A DNA stretch of 64,000 nucleotides from Hemileia vastatrix (Eukaryota; Basidiomycota; Pucciniomycetes; Pucciniales; Zaghouaniaceae), in NCBI GenBank assembly GCA_030280995.1, contig JASXTE010000015.1, forward strand, positions 24,050,501-24,114,500, written 5' to 3'. The number at the start of each line of letters is the position of its first letter. Position 1 is the first letter of the stretch. Under the pieces are notes generated by a model. The model was not told the DNA's origin. It was given only the letters and a program-made list of their open reading frames with translations, and ran no database searches. This document shows, piece by piece, positions 56,175-64,000 of this stretch. Both the position numbers and the translations under genes were made by a program.

Positions 56175-57153
56175 ATGTCTACACCTCAAAGCTCCAGAAA
56201 ATTTGAAAATAAGAGAAAACGTTCACCGAATTGGTCTCAACATGAGGAGGAACAACTCACTATATCTTGTATTTTTATTAGCAAGCAACTGGAATTTTCT
56301 ACATACCAATCTGGGGAGACCTTTTATAGGAAAATAGAAAGCCATTTTAATGAGTATAGCAAGACACAATATAGAGATCATGAACAGATTAGAATCCGGT
56401 AAGTTTTATTTAATTTGTAGACTTACATTTTTATTGAAACTTGTTTATTATTTTTCAATAATCAACCTTAGATGGCAAGCCCTTAACACGTCCACCTTGA
56501 AGTTCAGCACTATCTATAACTCAATTGAAAGAAACCCACCTAGTGGAAGCTCACCCAGTGACTGGATGAGGCTTGCACTATCTCTTTATCAAGAACAAAC
56601 TAAATCATCTTTTAAAAGCTTTACTGTGTGGGAAAAACTTAGGCATGTTCCTAAATGGAGACTCAATACAAGTATGGATCTTCAATCTAGTAACACATAC
56701 TCAAGTGATATCAATAGAGTAGAAGAGGAAAGCAGCAAAATCAAAGTGGAAACACGTAGTGGCACCCCACAATCAGCCTTTTCTCCATGTCCTCTGGGTC
56801 TAAAATCTTCAAAAAGACTTCATATTAGTGAAGCAAGTAATCTCGAGGAACAAACTAACCTGGATTTGCAAATGGGTAAAATGGCAGAAAATTGATTATC
56901 AGCAATGAAGTTAACAGAAAAACAAAATGAGCTTACTGAACAGAAAATTCTACTTACAAAAGAGAAACTTTCAATTCAAAAAGAGCGCCTCCAACTGGAC
57001 AAAAAGAAAAATCTAAGTGAAATGAGAGGTAATGATATGAAACAACTTCTACTACTTAAAGAAAATAATTGTTGTACTGATGAAGACTTGGAGCTTTTAC
57101 AAAAAATGAAGGAGGACATGAAAAGGAGGTGGATTGAAAAGAGTAACTCTTGA
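56175..57153 (+). pseudogene. Myb/SANT-like protein of the Harbinger element
   Basis: Exon 1 56175-56398, GT-AG intron of 73 bp (56399-56471), exon 2 56472-57153. SPNWSQHEEEQL is followed by the trihelix-like KIESHFNEYSK, QALNTSTLKFSTIYNSIERNPPSG and FTVWEKLRHVPKW, a Ser-rich linker, and a charged coiled-coil C-terminus (LTEKQNELTEQKILLTKEK). One in-frame TGA at 56893-56895 lies between linker and coil. In the family this protein helps the transposase reach the nucleus and the element ends. Confidence 0.82.
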
Positions 57154-57329
57154 TTTAGTTTGTTAATTATTGTTTTATTTGTGAATTTTAAAATATATAT
57201 AATGATTTAAAGAAAAATAAAAGTGTGTCAAAATGAATATGAAAGAGCAGTAATAATAAAAAGAAGTGTGAGTCAAAAATAAAACTAAATATATTTATTA
57301 CTTGTATGGAGAGGAGTAAAATTACTTAC

Positions 57330-57745
57330 CAGTAATTAGTCGGAAGAGCCATTTGCTGCAAGGGATTTTGGGTTACTGTGTGGAGTATGTGAGGCAAAAA
57401 TTCAGTCAAAAGAGCCATTTGCTGCTTGCCTGCAAGAAAGAAAAAAAAGAAAAAAAAGGGCAAGAGGAGAGAGGAGGGAAATAACTTTTCAGTAAATTAA
57501 TCGGATGAGCCATTTGGTGCATGCCTACAAGAAAGAAAAAAACAAAAACAAAAACAAAATAGGCGAGAGGAGATAAATTACTTTCTATTTATTTTTTTTT
57601 CCTCTTACTTTTTTCTTTCTTTCAGGCAAGCACCAAATGGCTCTTCCAATTAATTACTGGTAAGATATTTCCCTCCTCTCTCCTCTTGCCCTTTTTTTTC
57701 TTTTTTTTTCTTTCTTGCAGGCAAGCAGCAAATGGCTCTTCTGTC
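57330..57745. repeat. Long imperfect palindrome (foldback) inside the Harbinger element
   Basis: 57410-57482 (GAGCCATTTGCTGCTTGCC…AGAGGAGGGAAAT) is almost the exact reverse complement of 57667-57738. Inner arms also pair (GAGCCATTTGGTGC… with …GCACCAAATGGCTC). Total arm length about 200 bp. It may form its own MITE. Confidence 0.85.
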
Positions 57746-58074
57746 TTCCGACTACACTTTGAGCTTGCTAGGAGGCCCATAAATAATATATATACTGGTC
57801 TGTTCCATCCCTTTTGACTCAATTTTCTTCTTTTTAATTATTATTTACATAATGTCTTACAAGTATTACATATATTTAGTTTTATTTTCAACTCACACTT
57901 TGTTTTATTTTTATATATTATTATAAAATAATAATCTTGTAATTTCCCTCATCAACAAGAACAATATATTGATTTGGCTTTGAAGTTGCTTTCAATCCAC
58001 TATGTTCTTGTAAATAAAACAATCAGAGAATTTTGGAATAAAAAAGAGACTTTGTAAAAGATAAAATACAAGTT

Positions 58075-58359
58075 TCAGAAATAACTTCTAATCATCAATG
58101 ATGCATAAAAAAAGTTTGGAGGTGCACCAAATATCTTTTGTGACTCCCTCCCAGGTGTGGTAAAAATCTTGGGTAAAGGCTGTTTGGACATATAGGATTC
58201 CCTGTGCATTTGCGACTCCCTCCCAGGTGTGGTAAAAATCTTGGGTAAAGGCTGTTCAGACATATAGGATTCCCTGGGAAAGATATTCTTGTTCAAGGAA
58301 GCCAAGAAATATATAAAGTCTGCATCAAAGCTATCACCAACCACAAAAAATGCTGGCAC
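58075..58359 (-). CDS. Small hypothetical frame with a 24-residue duplication
   Basis: 94 codons, MPAFFVVGDSFDADFIYFLA…, then two near-identical copies of RESYMS(E/K)QPLPKIFTTPGR. The DNA duplication is about 72 bp. No family recognised. It lies between the two Harbinger genes on the transposase strand and could be a third small gene or a chance frame. Confidence 0.25.
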   Translation of the reverse strand: MPAFFVVGDSFDADFIYFLASLNKNIFPRESYMSEQPLPKIFTTPGRESQMHRESYMSKQPLPKIFTTPGRESQKIFGAPPNFFYASLMIRSYF

Positions 58360-58720
58360 TTGCTAACAAGCTTTATATATATAATATAAATTTATCTCAA
58401 GTTTTTATAATTTTTTAGTACTACACCATTACATTCTCATGTTATTCTATTGGGTGCGCATGTGATAGGTTAGTTGCACTGCTCAATAGTTAAGTCTTGG
58501 GAAACTTATTGCAAGACTATTTTATATAAAAAAAGGTATAGATACATTTGTATTACTACTTATCTCATTCTGAAATATATGTTGCTTACAGGTGGCCTGA
58601 TACTATTGCTAGGTTAGTTGCACTGCTCAATAGTTATAAACATTTAGTAATCATAAATTATTCCCTTTGTATGTATTCAAATCTTCCTCTATTTTTCCAA
58701 ATATGTTTCTTCAGATTCTC

Positions 58721-60009
58721 TCACAATTCAAAATGTGTGTCGGAATTGTGAAGCTCCTGGCTGCTCTGAATAAAATTCACTAAGCTGTTTGTCAAAGAAG
58801 GATCTCGGTGGTTTTTTGAAAGTTGACATTGAATGTATTGTTCATTTAGGTAAGGATCTGATTCTGATTTTGCTTCTACTATCATGTTGTGTAAGATTAT
58901 ACAACAGGTCATTGTCTCCTTCACTTCTTTGATATGCCATAGACAAAATGGCTGGGTTAGAATGCTACACCTACTTTGCAACACCCCAAAAGCACATTCT
59001 ATGTCCTTTCTAGCACTTTCTTGTAATTTAGAGTAATATCAGCTTTCCTCATCTTGCGGATGAGAAATTGTTTTGACCAGTGTTGACCATGGTGGGTAAA
59101 TACCATCAGCAAGGTAGTAACCATTTTTATAAATTCTATTATTTATTTTATATGTTACACCATCTTGACTACCGGCCAAATGTTTATCAAACAAGTTGCT
59201 GCAATGAAGAACATTGATGTCATTTAAAGCTCCAGGTGATCCAAAGAAAGTGTGCCAAATTTGTAAGCTTTTGCTTGCTACAGCCTCCAATATCATTGTT
59301 GGAGTTTTTTCCTTCCCCTGGAACTGACCAGCCCAGGCTGTGGGACAATTTTTCCACTCCCAGTGCATCCCATCAATACTGCCAAGACATCCTAGAAACC
59401 CCCTGTCTTTGTACTCCCTCAAAATCTTGGTTTTCTCCACAGTATTTGTTTCTTGTAAATACTCACTTTTGTATAAAGATATGATTTCTTTAACAAAAGT
59501 TTTCAATGCCTTTATTGAAGTGGTTTCAGCTATGCAAACATACTCATCAGTTGAGTTGGCCAAAATCCCATAGGCAAGCTGGCGAAGTACACTAGTTAGC
59601 TTTTGGTGAGGTTTCAATCCAAGTTTCCCGTAGCAATCCTTTAGTAATGTAGTTAGTAAAAAATTGAGAAAAAGTGTGATGGATATTATTAAAAAAATAC
59701 TATACTTACAGATTTTAAAACCCAATATTTATTGTGCATCTGTAGATCCTCAACAATTTTTGTAAATAGATCTTTGCTTATTCTAAATCGGTGCTCAAAA
59801 ATAATATTGTTGTAAACGGGGTTTTGCCCAAAGTAGTCTTTCATTAAGCGTGCATTACCAGTGTTACAATCTCGTTGTATCATTTTTTTCTTTGGTCTTG
59901 GTGTAGTTGAATTAGATGATTGATTGTTGCAATAGGTAGTTAACAAATATGTAAGAAGGAGATCTTCTTCTTCCATGTCTAATAAATCATCAAAGAAATT
60001 TAAAGGCAT
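58721..60009 (-). pseudogene. PIF/Harbinger DDE transposase
   Basis: Exon 1 60009-59710 (MPLNFFDDLLDMEEEDLLLT…), intron of 71 bp (59709-59639, GTAAGT, branch-like TACTAAC, AG), exon 2 from 59638. Motifs: QLAYGILANSTDEYV, CLGSIDGMHWEW (first Asp), GSPGALNDINVL (second Asp), ARKDIECAFGVLQ (Glu), then CIILHNMIVE, as in DDE_Tnp_4 proteins. One TGA at 59041-59039, between the second Asp and the Glu, is the only visible break, so this is a young copy. It cuts and pastes the element with the Myb-like partner. Confidence 0.9.
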
Positions 60010-60252
60010 GGGAAATGTAACAGTTGAGTGAAGAAAAATGAGTATGGTAGAAGGAGGGATAGAAGAAATTAGTGCCGTGGAAGCAGTGATGTTATTGAAT
60101 AAACCAAGAAACACGAGTGATGAATATTTCGTGTAACTCGCAAATAGTGAATTTTTCGAAAAATGAGTGTGGAATGATATCATAAATTTGTGCAACTCAG
60201 AAGTAATATGCATGTAAGCGGGAGTTACACAACCGAACGAGTGTGGATGCTC

Positions 60253-60291
60253 TAACTGATATTGTCTCTATAACATGAACTCAGGCTGAAA
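60253..60291 (+). repeat. Last part of copia 3' LTR, target duplication and LTR-B end
   Basis: TAACTGATATTGTCTCTATA completes the copia LTR. ACATG (60273-60277) is the copia target duplication, and AACTCAGGCTGAAA closes LTR-B. Confidence 0.8.
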
Positions 60292-60369
60292 AAATGGTTG
60301 AAAAGTGATGAGCATTTTTTTACGGGGACTGAAGATGCATATATTCTATGTGGCATTTTTGTGTATGTA

Positions 60370-61578
60370 CAGTGGCCGGACAAAAATTTCCACCTGTTTT
60401 TTTTTTCTCATAACTCAGCAACTATCCATTCTACATACATGGTCCTAGTATCTTTCCGACTCTAACCACCATGTAGAAAACAGCCATAACATTTATTTTT
60501 TCATTGGATGACATTTTTATAAAAAAAACCCCAAATTTAAAATTTCGTAAATTCAAAATTTGAGAATGAGCAAGGTGACAAGGCCATGCCTTTCAGCATT
60601 GAAACTAGAGAGTATGATAAGACATTTCATCAAAAAAAATTGTTGAAAAATGATTAAAAAAAAAGTTACCTCACCTTACCAGCGGGTGGAGCCACCCTCA
60701 GCATTAACAACAGCCTGCATCCTAGCAGGCATGGATGCAACTAAATTGTCTAGTATGTTGCTTGGAAGGTTGTCCCAAGCCATTTGAATGGCCTCGCGCA
60801 TCTGAGGGATCGTTTTTGGTTGATAAAGTTGAGAAATAGAATCTTTGATTTCTCACCATACATTCTCAATTGGATTGAGATCAGGAGACTACGCTGGCCA
60901 GTCTATCATCTTGCGTAAGTTAATCACATCACGGAATTGAGCAGAAAGGTGTGAGGTGTGAATTGTGAGGTGTTAATGAATGGCTTTTTTTTCAGCAGCT
61001 CGGCTATGGAATCCAACTTTGTGTGCACACCTTTGAAGTGTACGAGGTGAGATTTCATTGGTAAGTGTGTCTGTAATTTCAGCTAATGTTGATCTTCTGT
61101 TTTTTGACAGGACTTGGCTGATTTCCCGAAGGTCACAATCAGAAGAAATGCGAGGTCGGACAGGGCGTTGGACAGTTTCCACTGTGCCAGTGATATCGTG
61201 TTTCTTGATGATATCACGCACAGTGGCCCGAGGAATCCCATAACGCCTTGATATTTGGTATGGATTGGCCCCCCACATTGACATGCCAACTATCTTCGCC
61301 TTCTCTTCAGTCGTCAAGTGCCTCTTTTTGGCTCGGGCTCGTGTCATAGGTGCAGGGGTCAGGTGAAAATGCAGGTAAGGGTTGAACTTAAAAAATTAAT
61401 AAGAAAAAGAAAGAGAAAAACAAAAAAAAAGTGATATTAGTAAAATATAACAGAAAAATGAGAAATTGGTACTTACCTTGAGGTGTGAGTGGCGTTGGTG
61501 GTGGTAGCAGGAAGAAAAAAAAAAAGCTGATAATCCGGATTATGCATGCACCAGGTGAAAATTTCAGTCCGGCCACTG
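60370..61578 (-). mobile_element. Tc1/mariner element with internal deletion (TSD TA)
   Basis: 1209 bp, inverted repeats CAGTGGCCGGAC plus about 15 more bases (24 of 27 identical), flanked by TA at 60368-60369 and 61579-61580. It carries a transposase lacking its middle. Confidence 0.92.
60676..61347 (-). pseudogene. Tc1-like transposase, catalytic middle deleted
   Basis: The N-terminal 124 codons (61347-60973) hold two helix-turn-helix motifs (MSMWGANPYQISRRYGIPRA, then TLAEITDTL). The frame then jumps to the C-terminal DDE tail, SPDLNPIENVW and a helical end stopping at TAA 60678-60676. The region with the first two Asp residues is missing. A stop sits before SPDLNP and another after ENVW, so it cannot act on its own. 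Confidence 0.88.
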
Positions 61579-61627
61579 TACATCAGTTTGTTGCACGCTG
61601 GGTTGTACAGTTATCTCAAAACATCTT

Positions 61628-61739
61628 CACTGGGGGAAAAAAGTGGTAGCCAGACGTCGGGTTCAGTTCACATACTGAATTGATTCAATTTAGTATGTAA
61701 TCTGAACCCGACGTCTGGTTACCATTTTTTTCCCCTGTG
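61628..61739. repeat. Palindromic foldback 1
   Basis: Arms of about 46 bp, GGGGAAAAAAGTGGTAGCCA…ACATACT and the reverse complement at 61692-61735, around a 15-nt centre. Includes AGACGTC in both arms. Confidence 0.85.
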
Positions 61740-62028
61740 CTTGATAATTTTTCTCTGAAAAGTATTTAAAAAAAATGGAAAAAAGCAATTTGCATTTTTT
61801 TCTTTTTCCTATTACAAGTATGGCTTGTCCTTGCATCACTCTATTCACATTACCCCGAATGATCAGCAAATTACAGGTATTTGGGAAAACCTTGCTCTTT
61901 TTTTGCCCCTCATCCCCCGCCAAAACCGGCTTAAACTCATGTTTTTAGCGGGGAGTGGAAGGCAAAAACACAGCAAGCTTTTCCCAAATAGCTGTACTTT
62001 TTTCTTTTTTCAGTGAAAAATTATCAAG
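61740..62028. repeat. Palindromic foldback 2 (289 bp)
   Basis: Outer arms CTTGATAATTTTTC and GAAAAATTATCAAG. Inner arms of about 43 bp (ATTTGGGAAAACCTTGCT…CCCCCGC and reverse) around 61920-61950. It abuts foldback 1. Confidence 0.82.
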
Positions 62029-62998
62029 ATATTCTGTGATTGATGTATCTCCCACTGTATAGCCAATGAATACCACAGCAGCATCAAAGCCCTATAACCT
62101 ATAGATAAGTAACATTACACAGGCTACTATTTTCCTGATATTAATATTACTTACTTCTTAATGCTTGCACTGTTGTTGTCAACATTACCAAGGGCACTTC
62201 ATTTCCACAGACTACTATTCATATTGAAATCCAGATAGATTACCCTTTTTGCCAAACAAGTTTCATGTATGTTTCAAACGTATTTGGATATAATTTCGCT
62301 CCAAAGTCACCCAGACTTCAATCCGTTTTCAAGTGGTTACTAACCGGGGATCGCTGTGTGTGATCGCTATAGATAAGGAATTTATGAAGAAATGTTTAAA
62401 TGTTCAACAGTTTAACAAGCTGGTTGAAGGCTTTTTTCATCGGTTGTCAATATTTCGCTGTTCTATTTTCATGAATTGTGTTCGGCAATTAGTCTAAAAT
62501 GGTATGTGATGTGGGTTTTCTTCTGTTCCAAATATTGCTTCATTTCATTTTCATAATTCTAATCATAGGATTATTCAAATTGAGAGGAGTAGGTCCGAGC
62601 AGTGTATATCGTGTCAGTTATTTCAAAAAATAAGTTGACGTACAAAAATTAAAAGGCAATCAAAAAAAAATAAACACCAATGCAATAATGAATAGAATAT
62701 GACTGAAAGCAAGATAATGCACCAATAAAAATAACATACTTTTGAAGAAGCTGTAAGCAGCCGCTCATCATAATCATTTAAGACAATAATCAAGGGACTG
62801 GGTATCACAGCTGGTGCAAATCACTCCGATTTCAAACGTTGCATCTGATAGTAGCCCGAAGAGCAACCCACAAGTGGGGGGTTTCAATAGTAAGGATGTT
62901 ACTCTTGGGATGAAGGAAATAAACTAATTAGTTGGACGCTGAAAATCTTTGAAAGGTTATTTGTAGATTATTGATGTAGAGATACTGAGCAGAATATC
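62029..62998. other. Unassigned sequence
   Basis: Mixed-composition sequence less AT-skewed than the elements. No convincing frame. It may contain exons of a host gene that I cannot assemble. Confidence 0.4.
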
Positions 62999-63262
62999 TT
63001 GCGAGTATCAGAGCGACTTGGCAATGGTCACATATGTATTAGTAGCTATGTTTTGGAAGCACAGATGCTTGGGTTTCCTTTTTACTCTGTAGATTTTGTG
63101 GAGGCACCGTGGGTATACAATTATATTTTTGCTAAAGGAAAAAAGGTCCCTTTAGCATTGACTTTGGAAAAATTCTCGATCACTCCATGGCATCATTTTT
63201 ATTCTTGCAGGCACATTACAAAGTCCCCTAGTGAACAGAATAAAAAAGGCGCATTCTATTAA
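62999..63262 (+). CDS. Hypothetical frame, possible exon
   Basis: 87 codons with ordinary amino-acid composition (GNGHICISSYVLEAQMLGFP, FVEAPWVYNYIF). A pyrimidine-rich tract with CAG at about 63211 could be a splice acceptor. No family recognised. It may be an exon of a host gene or a chance frame. Confidence 0.25.
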   Translation: MRVSERLGNGHICISSYVLEAQMLGFPFYSVDFVEAPWVYNYIFAKGKKVPLALTLEKFSITPWHHFYSCRHITKSPSEQNKKGAFY

Positions 63263-63571
63263 CAGTGCTCTTATTTATTCGGAAATCAAGCTGAATTTTC
63301 TCAACGTAATTCAATTCAAAAATATAAATATATCAGTATGATTATCCGTTTTCAGTTTTTTCTTAGTGCCGAACCTGCTTTTTTCTGAGGGAGGGTGGGG
63401 AGTAGCTTGGGAGCGGCAGGAAGGAGTTGGCATAGCAATTGGAATCGGCCGATCTTCGGAAAATTCCAACACCATAAAAGACAACAGTCGACGTGAACTC
63501 CAATCTTTTTAAGTTGAAAGCTTCAAGTTTGAAGTATTTATACTTTTGGACGGACGCTTCTTTTGATTAGC

Positions 63572-63995
63572 ATGTCTGATCAACAGTGGGCTGTATCACA
63601 TAATCATCTTAATGCCAAAAATCAAAAAACTCTTCCTAGAGGATATTCCAAAGTGAAAAAATGGTGAGCGGTCCAAGATGCCTTTGATTTGATGACTGAT
63701 CTTTGATTTAAACTCTTTTATCATTTCTTACAACTTCTTTTTGCCTCTTGCTTGAAATTAACATTTTTGTTCATGCTTTTTCATCAGGTGGATCACCTTG
63801 AGTGTTTCTACTTTCTGCATTGCTGTAACAATTGGCTCAGCAATTCCCACCGGTAATCTTCTGGCTCCCGCAATCAAATTTAAAATTTCAATATTTGTCT
63901 GTAATCTGAGCATAGCGCTGTTTTTATTGGGTCTTGCTATTGCTGTACGTCAATCTTGGTTCTGGGACATAAAAGCACCATTTTTTGAAGTTTAA
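63572..63995 (+). CDS. Small two-helix membrane protein (host gene)
   Basis: Exon 1 63572-63663, GT-AG intron of 124 bp (63664-63787, GTGAGC…ATCAG), exon 2 63788-63995. The splice joins a split Trp codon and gives 99 residues. The N-terminus is polar (MSDQQWAVSHNHLNAKN), then come basic residues before a first hydrophobic helix (about residues 32-57, TLSVSTFCIAVTIGSAIP…), a short basic loop (KFK), a second helix (about 63-81, ISIFVCNLSIALFLLGLAIA) and a short tail ending FFEV. No stop or shift. Probably an organelle or endomembrane small protein. Family not recognised. Confidence 0.65.
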
Positions 63996-64000
63996 TTTTG

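Larger units (their letters stand above)
55802..60252 (+). mobile_element. PIF/Harbinger DNA transposon (TSD TAA)
   Basis: 4451 bp. Left end GAGCATCTCCACTTGTT, right end (inverted) GAGCATCCACACTCGTT, flanked by TAA at 55799-55801 and 60253-60255. Two genes converge: a Myb/SANT-like protein (+) and a DDE transposase (-). TAA duplication and gene pair are diagnostic of PIF/Harbinger. Confidence 0.93.
50596..60272 (+). mobile_element. Ty1/copia retrotransposon in LTR-B (TSD ACTTG/ACATG)
   Basis: 5' LTR 50596-50691, primer site 50692 onward, gag, pol in the copia order (protease, integrase, RT, RNase H), polypurine tract 55711-55722, 3' LTR from 55723. The 3' LTR is split by a Harbinger element. 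Flanks are ACTTG (50591-50595) and ACATG (60273-60277). It is broken by many stops. Confidence 0.9.
48598..60291 (+). repeat. Element G 3' LTR (family B), split by MITE F and copia
   Basis: It starts TGTCAGCCTGAATATTCC after the polypurine tract, runs to 50595, and resumes after the copia element at 60278 to end CTCAGGCTGAAA at 60291. It matches the solo LTR at 45769-47525 in inverse orientation. A 71-bp tandem duplication lies at 48779-48920. Confidence 0.82.

Noticed and set aside
1..64000. CRISPR arrays, rRNA or tRNA genes
   Set aside because: The regular arrays seen have no CRISPR-like spacer structure, and no rRNA or convincing tRNA cloverleaf was noticed. A tRNA scan was not possible.

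Overview
The window is a deeply nested pile of transposable elements from a filamentous fungus, almost certainly a basidiomycete. The element families (Ty3 chromoviruses, copia, PIF/Harbinger, a fungal TET/JBP-like gene), the short GT-AG introns (about 56 to 124 bp), and nonsense mutations biased to TCG->TTG (a pattern reported for Pucciniomycotina) make a rust fungus (Pucciniales) my best guess. I cannot name a species. Only the last 430 bases or so look like an ordinary host gene: a small two-helix membrane protein at 63572-63995.

Layout, left to right. (1) 1-8288, minus: Ty3 element E1 (LTR, primer site, gag, pol), cut by the window start. (2) 8289-12216, minus: a second Ty3 element (D), cut by E1. 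Its 5' LTR is split by a solo LTR (10804-11896, TSD ACGT). (3) 12217-26518, minus: Ty3 element E2. It is expanded between pol and its 3' LTR by two antisense zinc-cluster genes, arrays of hairpin motifs, a 1.5 kb TTTTA array and a solo LTR of family C. (4) 26519-45309: DNA transposon F, with a Myb/SANT-like gene at the left and a HARBI1-like transposase at the right. A TET/JBP-like pseudogene lies between them. F is interrupted by a complete chromovirus (31505-39928, TSD GTACG), an LTR-A fragment, a GC-skewed foldback and a solo LTR of family C (TSD AAAAC). (5) 45312-60291: remnant of chromovirus G (integrase, chromodomain-like tail, polypurine tract, 3' LTR of family B). It is interrupted by a reversed solo LTR-B (TSD CATAA), an F-derived MITE, a CACTA-type MITE and a copia element (50596-60272) that sits inside the 3' LTR. 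The copia element's own 3' LTR is split by a PIF/Harbinger transposon (55802-60252, TSD TAA), and its protease region by a second CACTA-type MITE (TSD AAT). (6) 60292-64000: a deleted Tc1/mariner (TA TSD), two palindromic foldbacks, unassigned sequence and the host gene.

The most interesting signals are these. An antisense, intron-containing gene with two C-x2-C-x6-C motifs is carried by two different Ty3 lineages. A short hairpin motif is repeated both as codons inside Ty3 pol and as noncoding arrays, with compensatory changes between families. The complete chromovirus carries a textbook self-priming signal (14-nt LTR/PBS complementarity placed just after a TATA box) and a textbook -1 frameshift signal (A AAA AAC plus hairpin). 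The copia element has a half-tRNA(iMet)-type primer site and a 96-bp LTR.

Almost all element genes are broken. I describe the breaks and do not reconstruct proteins.
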